A DNA stretch of 64,000 bases from Polyangium sp. y55x31 (GTDB lineage: Bacteria; Myxococcota_A; Polyangia; Polyangiales; Polyangiaceae): contig NZ_JARZHG010000029.1 in NCBI RefSeq assembly GCF_029946505.1, positions 62,001 to 126,000 of the forward strand, given 5' to 3'. Made by a program: the position numbers and the translations under genes. Position 1 is the first letter of the stretch. Every line of letters starts with the position of its first letter. Of the stretch, positions 46,311-54,723 are shown one piece after another. The notes under the pieces were generated by a model, which searched no databases, was not told where the DNA came from, and worked only from the letters and a program-made list of their open reading frames with translations.

Positions 46311-46529
46311 TCAGCGTTTCTGGCCTTCGCCGCCGCCCTCGCCCTCGCTCTGTTTGCCTTCTTCGATGAGCTCGCGGACGCGCTGGCCGCCCTTGTGGCC
46401 GATTTCCGAATAGAACTCGGGTCCGTATTTGTCCCGCGTGTGTTCGCCGCCGATGTGCCCGCCCTTCCGGCCGGCCTCTTCGACGGTCATCTGACCTTTG
46501 CCCGGTTCGTCTTTTCGCTGCTCTGCCAT
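46311..46529 (-). CDS. KGG-motif general stress protein (short paralogue)
   Basis: 72 residues, same N-terminus ([12 protein letters not shown]) and C-terminus ([18 protein letters not shown]) as the 109-residue protein 57 bp downstream, with one complete unit less. The pair is a recent tandem duplication with internal repeat loss or gain. Shine-Dalgarno GGGAGG upstream of ATG 46529. Confidence 0.9.
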   Translation of the reverse strand: MAEQRKDEPGKGQMTVEEAGRKGGHIGGEHTRDKYGPEFYSEIGHKGGQRVRELIEEGKQSEGEGGGEGQKR

Positions 46530-46726
46530 GTAGTTCCCTCCCAGCTCCCGCCGAACATTCTCCGGCAGACCGGGACGTCAATGGGGGGACCCCCGGAGGA
46601 GGGCTCCTCCCGCGCTGCGGGCCCGCCATCGCCGTGCGACGGATCGAGATCGAAGCCGCCGCTGAAACCGTCTCGACGCTCGCGCGTAGGACGCTAGGAT
46701 GAGTGCGCTCGATCGAGGAGGCTTTC

Positions 46727-47443
46727 GTGTCCAAGCCCAAGGATGAGTTCCCCGAGCTCGAAAACGTCATCCGGCGCCGCGCCTTCCTGCGCGCCGCCGC
46801 GGCCGGCACCACCTTCATCGCGCTCGGCGGCGGCACCTACGTCCTCGCCGCCGACAGCGACCCGCGCGGAAAGCAGCTCCGCCCCGACGGCCGCCCGCGC
46901 CTGCCGCCCGGCCAGCGCATCCTCGACGCGCTCAAGCCCATGGGCGGCGAGCCGGGCGACCCGAGCCCCTCGGCCTTCAAGCTGCGCGTCCACGGCGACG
47001 TCGACAACCCGCTCGATCTCGATTTCGCGGCCCTGCTCGCGCTGCCACAGACCGAGCAGACGTGCGACGTCCACTGCGTCACGGGCTGGAGCGTGCTCGG
47101 CGCGCGTTTCACCGGTGTCAAGGTGGCCGAGCTCGCGAAGATGGCGAAGGTGCGCGACACCGTGCGCCACGTGATCTTCGAGGCGGCGAACGGATACACG
47201 GCCAACGTCCGCCTGGCCGAGGCGACCGCGCCGAACGTGCTCATCGCCCACAAGCACGAGGGAAACCCGCTCACGCGCCCGCACGGCCCGCCTGCCCGCG
47301 CGCTCGTGCCCGACCTTTACTTCTGGAAGAGCGCGAAATGGGTGACGGGCATCCGGTTCGTCCGGACCGACCGGCCCGGCTACTGGGAGACGCGCGGCTA
47401 CCACAACCACGCCGACCCGTGGGCCGAGGAGCGATATGGCTGA
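46727..47443 (+). CDS. Sulfite-oxidase-family molybdopterin oxidoreductase (MsrP/YedY-like), Tat-exported
   Basis: 238 residues. Twin-arginine signal RRRAFLRAAAAGT at residues 15-28. The SUOX fold has the Mo-ligating Cys in DVHCVTGWSV (C117), then ARFTGVKVAEL, ANGYTANVRL and SAKWVTGIRF. Smaller than MsrP (about 300) but complete. MsrP reduces oxidised Met of periplasmic proteins; the substrate here is unknown. GTG 46727 is preceded by GAGGAGG six bases away; the earlier GTG 46703 has none. Overlaps the next gene by 8 bp. Confidence 0.88.
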   Translation: MSKPKDEFPELENVIRRRAFLRAAAAGTTFIALGGGTYVLAADSDPRGKQLRPDGRPRLPPGQRILDALKPMGGEPGDPSPSAFKLRVHGDVDNPLDLDFAALLALPQTEQTCDVHCVTGWSVLGARFTGVKVAELAKMAKVRDTVRHVIFEAANGYTANVRLAEATAPNVLIAHKHEGNPLTRPHGPPARALVPDLYFWKSAKWVTGIRFVRTDRPGYWETRGYHNHADPWAEERYG

Positions 47444-48023
47444 GGGCGCGCCCGAGCCCCGGCGGCGTTTTTCCCTGCGCGGCCTCCTCCGTACGGTCCA
47501 TCGCGACGCGGGAAACCTCGCGGTCGGGCTCACCCTCGTGTATGCCGCGTCCGGCCTCGCGGTGAACCACATCGCGGACTGGGACCCGAATTTCAAGAGC
47601 TACCAATCCACGCACGAGCTCGGCGGCCCTCTCGAAGGCGAGGACCAGGCCGTCGCCGAGCGGGTCCTTCAAAAACTGAACATCCCGGCCAAACCGAGCG
47701 ACGTCTACCGCGCCGCGCCGAACCAGCTCGAAATCACGCTCGACCGGCGCACGCTCCACGTGGACACGCAGACCGGCAAGGTGCTCGACGAGGGCGAACA
47801 GCCGCGGTTTTTCCTGCGGCTCGCGAACTGGCTGCACCTGAACCGCGGCAAGAAGGCGTGGACGTACGTGGCCGACAGCTACGCGGTCCTGCTCCTCCTG
47901 CTCGCATTCTCGGGGATGTTCATGCTCCCCGGCCGGAAGGGTTTGATCGGCCGGGGCGGCATCTTCGTGCTCGTCGGCGCGGCGGTGCCGATCGCCTACG
48001 TCGTGCTCTCGGGCGGCCCCTGA
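47436..48023 (+). CDS. PepSY-associated TM-helix protein, putative electron donor for the Mo enzyme
   Basis: 195 residues. TM helix 1 (residues 25-48, with VHRDAGNLAVG and VNHI), a periplasmic PepSY-like domain (residues 55-125), then TM helices around 140-160 and 172-190. Conserved His in VHRD, VNHI and WLHLNRG could bind haem, as in PepSY-TM proteins. Its start lies inside the preceding gene (ATGGCTGA), so the pair is translationally coupled; it takes the place of the usual MsrQ/YedZ. Function as electron donor is inference. Confidence 0.8.
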   Translation: MAEGAPEPRRRFSLRGLLRTVHRDAGNLAVGLTLVYAASGLAVNHIADWDPNFKSYQSTHELGGPLEGEDQAVAERVLQKLNIPAKPSDVYRAAPNQLEITLDRRTLHVDTQTGKVLDEGEQPRFFLRLANWLHLNRGKKAWTYVADSYAVLLLLLAFSGMFMLPGRKGLIGRGGIFVLVGAAVPIAYVVLSGGP

Positions 48024-48036
48024 TCGGGCCGCCTCT

Positions 48037-48531
48037 TCATTTCACCTTTTCGAGCCCGGGAAACGCCTCGGCTGCGCTCGTCTCGAAGATCGAGACCTGG
48101 CTCCCCGAGCGGATCATCGTCTTGCCGAGCCGCGGAAACTCGGCGATCTCCGTCGGCTTCTTCTCGCCGCACGAGAGGTACACGAGGTCCTCCTCGAACG
48201 GGTTCTTGAGGTGGTGTGCGACCGACGGCACGGGAAAACCCATGAAATCGCCCGGCCCCACCTCGAACGTCTCGTCGCCGATCTCGGCGATGCCCCGGCC
48301 GCTCAAGATGTAGAGGAACTCCTCCTCGCCGTGATGGCGATGGTAAATGAACGATTCTTTCCCCGGCGGGACCCGGATCAGATTGACCCCGATTCGTTCG
48401 AGCCCGGTCGCCATTCCCAGGAGGTGCCCATGGATCAGCGAATTCGGGTTGAACGGATGCGACATCGAGGCCTCGGGTCCGCGGTCGCGGGCCCGGATGA
48501 GACACGGTTTTTTCGTGGATTCGTCGTTCAT
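48037..48531 (-). CDS. Cupin-domain protein
   Basis: 164 residues; a single beta-barrel cupin. The first metal motif is HRHHGEEEFLYILSGRG (about 65-80), then GDFMGFPVPSVAHHLKNP. The metal ligands (His, His, Glu, His) look intact. Cupins can be enzymes or small-ligand sensors; this one has no effector domain. Its start (ATG 48531) overlaps the patatin stop (TGA) in ATGA, so it is the third gene of the activator-patatin-cupin operon. Confidence 0.85.
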   Translation of the reverse strand: MNDESTKKPCLIRARDRGPEASMSHPFNPNSLIHGHLLGMATGLERIGVNLIRVPPGKESFIYHRHHGEEEFLYILSGRGIAEIGDETFEVGPGDFMGFPVPSVAHHLKNPFEEDLVYLSCGEKKPTEIAEFPRLGKTMIRSGSQVSIFETSAAEAFPGLEKVK

Positions 48532-49334
48532 GTCGAACCTCCCTGCACGCGGATCTCGGGGCCCTTCGCGGGCCGGGAAAGCGCCTCTCTCGTCGCCCGC
48601 GCCGCGATGTCGAAGGCTCGCGCGCCTTCGGGCAGCCGAAACGGACCCACGCGCGGCAATGCCTCGATGACGAGCGCGGTCATTCCGGCTCGCTCCGGCA
48701 CCCGCAGCGAAGGGCTATCCACTTTACGCCACGGCGAACGCGACGCGAGGTGATGATACAAAAGCCGCTCGCCGGCGGGCATCCCGGCGAGCCCGTGCCG
48801 ATCGAGGATTCCCCCGTCGAGCAGCGGCCGCCCCTCGTGCCAGACCGGATGAAACAACCCCGGCACCGTGCACGACGCCTGGATCGCCGGCGCGAGCGGC
48901 CCTTCCGCGATCACACGCGTCCCGCGGGAAAACACGTCGTACACGCTCACCGTGAGCGGCACGCGGCACCGATCGAACGAGCGCACCGGCAGGAGCGCTT
49001 CGAGCCGCGCGCGGAAGAGTTTTCCCGCGAGCAGCCCCGGCCCGAGCCGCACGTCCCAGAAATCCTCCCGCTTGAGCCGCAACAGCTCGTCACGAATCGT
49101 CACCGCGCTCGCGCCCGCCGCCCAGATCCCGCCCACGAGCGCGCCCGCGCTCGAACCCGAGACCCGCGTGGGCAAGAGCCCTTCGTCTTCGAGCACAGTC
49201 ATCACCCCCGCGTGTGCGAAAAACCCGAAAAAGCCCGACGAAAGGCCCATGGAAAAGGGACCTTCGCGGAGCCACTCCCGCAGCGTAAGGGTGGGACGAA
49301 CGGAGGCGTGGGGGGCGGCCGAGGCGGACGACAT
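48528..49334 (-). CDS. Patatin-like phospholipase
   Basis: 268 residues. Oxyanion-hole region GLSSGFFGFFAHAG (about 25), nucleophile S62 in VSGSSAGALVGG, and catalytic Asp D173 in LLDGGILDR. The GxSxG/DGG dyad is complete, so hydrolysis of acyl chains from phospholipids or other lipids is expected. Starts at 49334 or 49364; I favour 49334 because the extra 10 codons use rare triplets. It lies 56 bp after the sigma54-activator gene on the same strand and overlaps the cupin. Confidence 0.88.
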   Translation of the reverse strand: MSSASAAPHASVRPTLTLREWLREGPFSMGLSSGFFGFFAHAGVMTVLEDEGLLPTRVSGSSAGALVGGIWAAGASAVTIRDELLRLKREDFWDVRLGPGLLAGKLFRARLEALLPVRSFDRCRVPLTVSVYDVFSRGTRVIAEGPLAPAIQASCTVPGLFHPVWHEGRPLLDGGILDRHGLAGMPAGERLLYHHLASRSPWRKVDSPSLRVPERAGMTALVIEALPRVGPFRLPEGARAFDIAARATREALSRPAKGPEIRVQGGST

Positions 49335-49390
49335 GGCAGGCAACGCGCATCCTAGCCGAAACATGCGCCCAGGGCGCGTCGATCGGGCGA

Positions 49391-50998
49391 TCAGTCGATC
49401 TTGAGCTCGCGCATGCGCCGCTGCAGCGCCACCTTCGACACGCCGAGGCGCCTCGCCGTCAGCTCGACGTTCCCGTCGCATTCCCGGAGGCAGCGCAGGA
49501 TCTCGTCCCGCTCGAGGTCGCTCGCGCGCCGCACCTTGTGTTGATCGACGAGGTTGTAGATCGAGCTGCGCGGAATCCCCAGCCGCTCGGCCGTGGCCTT
49601 CATGTCGAAGTTGCAGGCGCGCAGCGCTTCGTGCAGCTCCTCCTCGGTCACGTCGCTCGGCTTGCGGCTGCGCCGCGGCGTCACGGGCTCCTTGGTCGGC
49701 GAGGCACCCGGCTCCGTGCCGCCTGGGCTCCCTCCGCCGGTGGGCGTGGGGTTCGTCGCAAGCAATGCCGTGAGCGCCGGACCCGGATCCAGCGGGCCCG
49801 TGTCGGGGCTCCCGAGCACGAGCTGCCGCACGACATTCCGAAGCTGCCGCACGTTTCCGGGCCAATCGTGACGGACGAGCGCCGCCATGAACGACGCGGG
49901 AAGCCCCACCTGGTTCGATGCGATCCGAGCCGACTTTCCGAAACGCTCGAGCTCGGTGCGGAGAAAATGCACGAACAGCCGCCCGATATCGTCGCGCCGC
50001 TGGCGCAAGGGCGGAATCACGAGCTCGTAGCTCGCCAGCCGATGCAGGAGCGGCCCGCGGAAAGCTCCTGTTTGCACCTTGACTTCGAGATCGGCGTCGG
50101 TCGCGGCGACGATACGCGCGCGTGTCTCCCGCATCCGCGAGGCCCCGAGCGTCTGCACCTCGCCCACGTCGAGGGCGCGGAGCAAGGACGCCTGCACGTC
50201 GAGCGGCATCTCGCCCACTTCGTCGAGAAACAGCGTCCCATCCTCGGCGGCGCCAAAATATCCGGAGTGGGCGCGCGCGCCCGTGAACGCGCCTTTGTCC
50301 GACCCGAAAAGCTCCGAGGCAGCGAGCGCGGGTGGGATGGCGCCCATGTTCACGGCAACGAAAGGCCGACCCCTTCGCGTCCCTGTGTTATGGAGAGCAC
50401 GTGCGACGAGCTCTTTACCCGTCCCCGTTTCACCACGCACCAAAACGGGGACGTCGAGGCTCGTGAGTTGACGGATCTCGCGGCGGACACGCTCGATTCC
50501 CAGGCTCGCGCCCACGAGGCCGAGGTCATCCTCCGACTCCTGGCGCAGCCCGTCGAGGTGCAAGAGGAGCACGATGCGGCTCGCGATCTCCAGCACGATC
50601 CCGGCTTCCAGATCGTTCGCCGAGAAATCGCGGCAGTCTCCGAGCGGACTTCCGTTCACGACGACCCGCATGGGGCTGCCTTGCGCCTCGATACGAATGC
50701 ATTCGTTGTCGAGCCGGATCAGGCGTATCGGTTTGCGGCTCACGTGCGCGTCGCCGAGCGGCTCGCGCCTGCTCGAACCCGGTCGCGAGAACTCGGGATC
50801 GAGCCGCGACAGCTCCGTACCGGCGCTGCCTGCTCGCAGCGGCAAGAGTGCCCGATCGCCGACCCGCTCGAGCGTCGGGTGCCAGACAATCGTCAACGCG
50901 GGGACATGCGAGTTCCCGAACCCCGTGTCGGGGCCGTCCGTGTCTGTTGGTGGGCTGAGCCCATCGAGTGTCGAGAGCTCCTCGTCTTGTGAGGGCAC
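49391..50998 (-). CDS. Sigma54-dependent transcriptional activator: FHA + AAA+ + two Fis-type HTH
   Basis: 535 residues. Residues 40-150 form an FHA-like domain (LGDAHVSRKPIRLIRL, VVVNGSPLGD), which would read phosphothreonine. The AAA+ domain (165-395) has Walker A RGETGTGKE, loop 1 GSDKGAFTGA (GAFTGA intact, so it should contact sigma54), Walker B GTLFLDEVGEM and WPGNVRQLRN. The C-terminus carries two tandem HTH_8 motifs, AERLGIPRSSIYNLV and ARRLGVSKVALQRRM; one is usual. GTG 50998 follows a weak TTGTCG/ATATCG promoter. It diverges from the pseudo-phospholipase gene and precedes patatin and cupin genes. Confidence 0.93.
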   Translation of the reverse strand: MPSQDEELSTLDGLSPPTDTDGPDTGFGNSHVPALTIVWHPTLERVGDRALLPLRAGSAGTELSRLDPEFSRPGSSRREPLGDAHVSRKPIRLIRLDNECIRIEAQGSPMRVVVNGSPLGDCRDFSANDLEAGIVLEIASRIVLLLHLDGLRQESEDDLGLVGASLGIERVRREIRQLTSLDVPVLVRGETGTGKELVARALHNTGTRRGRPFVAVNMGAIPPALAASELFGSDKGAFTGARAHSGYFGAAEDGTLFLDEVGEMPLDVQASLLRALDVGEVQTLGASRMRETRARIVAATDADLEVKVQTGAFRGPLLHRLASYELVIPPLRQRRDDIGRLFVHFLRTELERFGKSARIASNQVGLPASFMAALVRHDWPGNVRQLRNVVRQLVLGSPDTGPLDPGPALTALLATNPTPTGGGSPGGTEPGASPTKEPVTPRRSRKPSDVTEEELHEALRACNFDMKATAERLGIPRSSIYNLVDQHKVRRASDLERDEILRCLRECDGNVELTARRLGVSKVALQRRMRELKID

Positions 50999-51047
50999 GT
51001 ACGATCGATATCACGAAAAGGGGGCGTCCGACAAGCCTCCGACGCGT

Positions 51048-51092
51048 TCGACATGTCGACCGACACGTCAGCCGACACGTCAGCGATACGTC
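51048..51092. promoter_or_regulatory. Array of four CGAYAYGTC operator-like repeats
   Basis: Copies start at 51049 (CGACATGTC), 51061 and 51073 (CGACACGTC) and 51084 (CGATACGTC): steps of 12, 12 and 11 bp. The first copy is part of a perfect 12-bp palindrome (51048-51059). The array lies 80-125 bp upstream of the sigma54 promoter at 51172, the usual place for enhancer sites of the divergent activator. Confidence 0.65.
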
Positions 51093-51171
51093 CTGTGTGG
51101 GCCGTGATCCGCGGAGCGTGGCCGAGGTATGTCGAGCCCCTGTCCAAGCTCACGACTGCATCGTCCCACGC

Positions 51172-51187
51172 TGGCATGCCGCGTGCA
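51172..51187 (+). promoter_or_regulatory. Sigma54 promoter (-24/-12)
   Basis: TGGCATG-CCGC-GTGCA against consensus TGGCACG-N4-TTGCW: GG and GC exactly 10 nt apart, 10 of 12 consensus positions matched. Predicted start near 51198, then GGGAGG (51222-51227) and GTG 51235. Confidence 0.7.
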
Positions 51188-51234
51188 ATCTCTGATTCTG
51201 CAATTTCGCGCGCAGCCAGTTGGGAGGTTGGGCC

Positions 51235-52578
51235 GTGCCAGACAAACTGGAGGACATCGACACCGTCGTTGTCCTCATGATGCAGAGCAGGTCGTTTGAT
51301 CATGTCCTCGGCCATCTGAGCCTCGACGGCGGCCCGTACGAGGGGCGGCTCGACGGGCTCGTCGGCACGCCGGTCGATGGAAAACTCCTCGACACGCGTT
51401 ACGAGAACACCTGCGAGGGGCGCGTGCACCACCCGCAGGAGATGCGCGACGGCGCAATGTCGGCGGAGTTGCCCGAGGATAGCCATTCCGTCCAGCTTTC
51501 CCTCGGCCGCAGGACTTCCTCGGGCGATCGTGCGATGGATGGCTTCGTGCGGGCGCATGCGCTTTCGGGGCACCGCGCGTCGCGCTCCTTGCCGATGAGC
51601 TTCCTGCGGTGCGCGGGCGCGCCCGTCACGAATTTCTTGGCGAAGAGTTATGCCATCTGTGACCGCTGGTTCGCTCCGCTGCCCACGGGTATGGCGCCGA
51701 ACCGGCTCATGGCGACGTGTGGTTATTCTCTACTCGCGGACACCTCGTCTCGGCTCCTGCCCTTGCACGAAACGGTCTTCGACTGGATGAAGCAGCGTGG
51801 CATCCGATATCGTGTGTACCACGACGGTTTGTCCTTTTTCACCCTTGGCCCCTGGATGCACGGCGAGGTGACGAGCGAGCGCTTCCGCCCGGCGGCTCGG
51901 CTCGCGGACGACATCCAGAACGAGCCCGACGCCACGTTCCCCCAGGTCATTTACATCGAGCCCTCTTATTACGACGCGCCTTTCCACCTCGGCCGACCGC
52001 CGAACGACAACCGTCCACCCCTGCCCATGGCGCCCGGCGAGCGATTCTTGCTCCAGGTCTACCAGGCGCTCACGTCGAACCTCGAGCGCTTCGGCCGCAC
52101 GCTCTTCATCGTCACGTATGCCTCGCACGGCGGCTTTTACGATCACGTCTCGCCGCCGCCGATTCACGACGGGCCCTTCAAGACGGCGGGCGTGCGTGTC
52201 CCTGCGATCGTCGTCTCGCCGCACGTCGAAAGCGGCACGGTCCACGGCGGCCTGCTCGACCACACCTCGATCCTGCAGCTCCTCGCCGAAAAGTTCGGCG
52301 ACGGCGTGTATTCCGATGCCGTCGCGCGTCGGGCCGCGCAGGGGATCGGCAGCGTCTCCGCGGTCCTGAACCGCGGCGCTGCCCGCGAGGCTTTGCCCGT
52401 CCCGCCGAGTCCGCCCGAGCGGCCGGGCCGCAAATGCAAGCGCTCGCTCACGCCCCGCACCGAAGGCGCGTTGGCCTTCGACCTCGCCGCGCGCGCGCTT
52501 TGCGACCACGCCCCGGCGCGCGTCGCGAGCGCTTACCCCGAGCTCTGGCAGGCGATGTGGAACGCCGCGTTGCAATGA
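51235..52578 (+). CDS. Phospholipase C/AcpA-family protein lacking active-site residues (pseudoenzyme)
   Basis: 447 residues of the bacterial non-specific PLC/AcpA phosphoesterase family, with family context throughout: VVVLMM-RSFDHVLG, MDGFVRAHA, FPQVIYIEPSYYDAP, ERFLLQVYQAL, HGGFYDHVSPP, GLLDHTSILQLLAEKFGDG. The five positions that in active members bind metal or act as nucleophile are all altered: Glu-Asn of MMENRSFDH is Q17-S18, the Thr/Ser before x-PNR is M153, and Asp-Glu of YDEHGG is A296-S297. No signal peptide. Family motifs are established knowledge; loss of catalysis is inference. GTG 51235 has GGGAGG seven bases upstream; TTG 51220 is rejected. Expressed from a sigma54 promoter and divergent from its likely activator. 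Confidence 0.85.
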   Translation: MPDKLEDIDTVVVLMMQSRSFDHVLGHLSLDGGPYEGRLDGLVGTPVDGKLLDTRYENTCEGRVHHPQEMRDGAMSAELPEDSHSVQLSLGRRTSSGDRAMDGFVRAHALSGHRASRSLPMSFLRCAGAPVTNFLAKSYAICDRWFAPLPTGMAPNRLMATCGYSLLADTSSRLLPLHETVFDWMKQRGIRYRVYHDGLSFFTLGPWMHGEVTSERFRPAARLADDIQNEPDATFPQVIYIEPSYYDAPFHLGRPPNDNRPPLPMAPGERFLLQVYQALTSNLERFGRTLFIVTYASHGGFYDHVSPPPIHDGPFKTAGVRVPAIVVSPHVESGTVHGGLLDHTSILQLLAEKFGDGVYSDAVARRAAQGIGSVSAVLNRGAAREALPVPPSPPERPGRKCKRSLTPRTEGALAFDLAARALCDHAPARVASAYPELWQAMWNAALQ

Positions 52579-52590
52579 AACGCGGGCCGA

Positions 52591-54594
52591 TCAAAGCGCG
52601 ATCGTAAAACCCTGCCAAACCGCGGCGAACGCCCCCGGCAGCTCGATCCCCCACGCCGCCTCTTCCAGGCACGTGACGAGCTTCGAGCCCGGTTTTTCCC
52701 CGTCGATCGTCGCCCGCACCGAGACGACCTCCTGGAGCGTCGATTGGAGCCCCACGGTCGCCTTTTTCCCGGCGCCGCCGCAGGCCTGAAGCCCACGCGA
52801 AAGCTCGTCCTTCAGGAACGCTTGCTTGTCGAAGTTGTTGATGCGGGGCTGCCCCCCGCCGTACAACGTGGCGAGCCGGCCATTGCCGGATCCGAAGCCG
52901 GCGCCGCTCGCGGAAAACTCCTCGATGCCTTCCGTCGACGGACGCACGCCCGGCTCGATCGCGAGATAACTCGTCACCGGCGACACGACCCGCCCCATCA
53001 TGGCGAGCGGCATCATGTCCGCCTCTTCGATCGAATCCAGAAGGTCCGATCCGAACACGAGCCCCGCCCACCTTCGATTTTCGGCCTCGTCCGAGACGAG
53101 CACCCGGCGCATGGGCGTCGCCCAGAGCTCGCCCGTCACCTCCACGAACGGAACCTGCTTCTCCGACAAACGCAGCTCCTCGAACGACTCGCCCTCCGCC
53201 AGCACCTCGGGAGCCGTGAGCGCCTCCGGGGCAATGCCCTGCGCGTGCACCTGGAAATGGTCGATCCGCTTGGGGCGCGCGAGCTCCTCGTACACCTTGC
53301 GGGGCTCGCCGCTTTGGTCGGCGGTATCGATCGAAGCCTGCCAGACGAGCCCGCCCGTGGGCCGTGTCAGCGCCGCCCAGGCGTGCGTATCGTCGCGCTC
53401 GAGCAGGGTCGAATGCGGGCTGTCCACCACGCCGACGTGCAGCAGCGCGCCGCTCTTCGTGAGCTGCCCCCGGAGCCGTTCGGGCGTGAGCTCCTGCCGC
53501 GTGCGCGTGTCCGTCAAGGCCAGGATTCGCTTCGGCGTATTCTCCGGCAAGGCCGCGAGCAGCGCGTCCGCGCGGGAGAGCGCCTCGTCGATGTGGCTCC
53601 CGTTTTGCCGGACAATCTGCGAACCATCGAGCCCGGCGAGCGCTTCACGTACCGAGACGAACCCATGTTTCGTGGCGCGCACCGCCCGATCGAACGTGAG
53701 CACCGTCGCGCGGGCATCCGGGAAGTGGGAGAGATACGCCCGCGTCATGGCGACCTCCGCCTCGACATGCTCCTGTTCGAGCGACCGGGAGGCGTCGATC
53801 AGCACCACGACGTGCGCGCCGCGAGGCACACGCGAGAGCGCAGGCGCCGCGTCGACATGAAAATGAACGACGTTCTTCTGCTTGCCGAACCCCACCGACG
53901 CGAGCGCGCCTTCGACGGGTTTTTCGCTCGCAGGCGCGACCGACAGGTCCACCGCGTCTTTCAAGCTGACCCACGCCGGCGCTTTTTGACGTGTATCGCC
54001 GACGAAGAGCGCCTCGCCCGTGATCATCGGCGACACCGTGGCCGTGGCGGGCAGCTTGTCGGTGCCCATGGCCGAAAGATCGAGGTGATGCCGCCCTTCG
54101 CGGTATTGCGTCGGCAGCCGCAGCGTGTATTCGATCGTCTTGTCCTCGCTGGGCGGGCAGGGGAAGACCTGCAGCGCGAGCAGGTTCTGGTTCCGCCACG
54201 ATAACAAGGCCGGATCCTTCGGGTAATACCCGCCGACGCCCGTCAACTCTCGATACCGCGCCGCCGCTTTCTCCGCCTCCAGCAGCTCACCGTCGAACCA
54301 GTGGGGCTTGCCGTCCAGAGTCCCCAGCGTGCGTAACCCGACGGCCACGGCGCCGGATGGCAGGTCGATGTAAAACGTCGCCTGATCGTGGCGCGGACCG
54401 CCATTGTGGACCGTGCGCCGCACGACCAGGTCCGCGTGACCGTGGCCGATGCGGAGATCGATCACGTGCGTCTTTTCCACGAGTTTGTCCGACCGGAGGC
54501 CCCGCACGTCGTCGGCCGAAGCCGCGTTCGCGGAGAGGAGGATCGAGGCGAGGATGGAAGCTGCGCGCGTGTACGAAACGAAGGGGGTCCGCAT
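52591..54594 (-). CDS. VIT and von Willebrand factor A domain protein
   Basis: 667 residues. A signal peptide of about 27 residues (SILASILLSANAASA) is followed by a VIT domain (residues 40-150; IDLPSGAVAVGLRTLG, LEAEKAAARYRELTG) and a VWA domain from about 235 with intact MIDAS (LIDASRS). The C-terminal third includes VTSYLAIEPGVRP, conserved in this family. Homologues (inter-alpha-trypsin-like/MSCRAMM-type) are exported proteins of myxobacteria, often paired with proteases; ligand unknown. The stop lies 12 bp from the convergent pseudo-phospholipase stop. ATG 54594; the very long frame extending to 57858 is a shadow. Confidence 0.88.
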   Translation of the reverse strand: MRTPFVSYTRAASILASILLSANAASADDVRGLRSDKLVEKTHVIDLRIGHGHADLVVRRTVHNGGPRHDQATFYIDLPSGAVAVGLRTLGTLDGKPHWFDGELLEAEKAAARYRELTGVGGYYPKDPALLSWRNQNLLALQVFPCPPSEDKTIEYTLRLPTQYREGRHHLDLSAMGTDKLPATATVSPMITGEALFVGDTRQKAPAWVSLKDAVDLSVAPASEKPVEGALASVGFGKQKNVVHFHVDAAPALSRVPRGAHVVVLIDASRSLEQEHVEAEVAMTRAYLSHFPDARATVLTFDRAVRATKHGFVSVREALAGLDGSQIVRQNGSHIDEALSRADALLAALPENTPKRILALTDTRTRQELTPERLRGQLTKSGALLHVGVVDSPHSTLLERDDTHAWAALTRPTGGLVWQASIDTADQSGEPRKVYEELARPKRIDHFQVHAQGIAPEALTAPEVLAEGESFEELRLSEKQVPFVEVTGELWATPMRRVLVSDEAENRRWAGLVFGSDLLDSIEEADMMPLAMMGRVVSPVTSYLAIEPGVRPSTEGIEEFSASGAGFGSGNGRLATLYGGGQPRINNFDKQAFLKDELSRGLQACGGAGKKATVGLQSTLQEVVSVRATIDGEKPGSKLVTCLEEAAWGIELPGAFAAVWQGFTIAL

Positions 54595-54723
54595 GGCGAT
54601 GGACCCGACATCGACAGGGCCGCATCGTTCCCGACTTTTTGGAATTCTCGATCGAGCGGATCGTTCTCGCGCCGGCGTACGTACGGCTTGCCGGGCGAGG
54701 GCGCCCGGCGTATCGAAGCGCCG

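Noticed and set aside
51053-51090. Coding explanation for the CGAYAYGTC repeats (Thr-Ser-Ala-Asp repeat in a 75-codon frame)
   Set aside because: The frame has no start signal or homology and overlaps the promoter region; copies vary in ways that suit a DNA site rather than a codon pattern. Not fully excluded.
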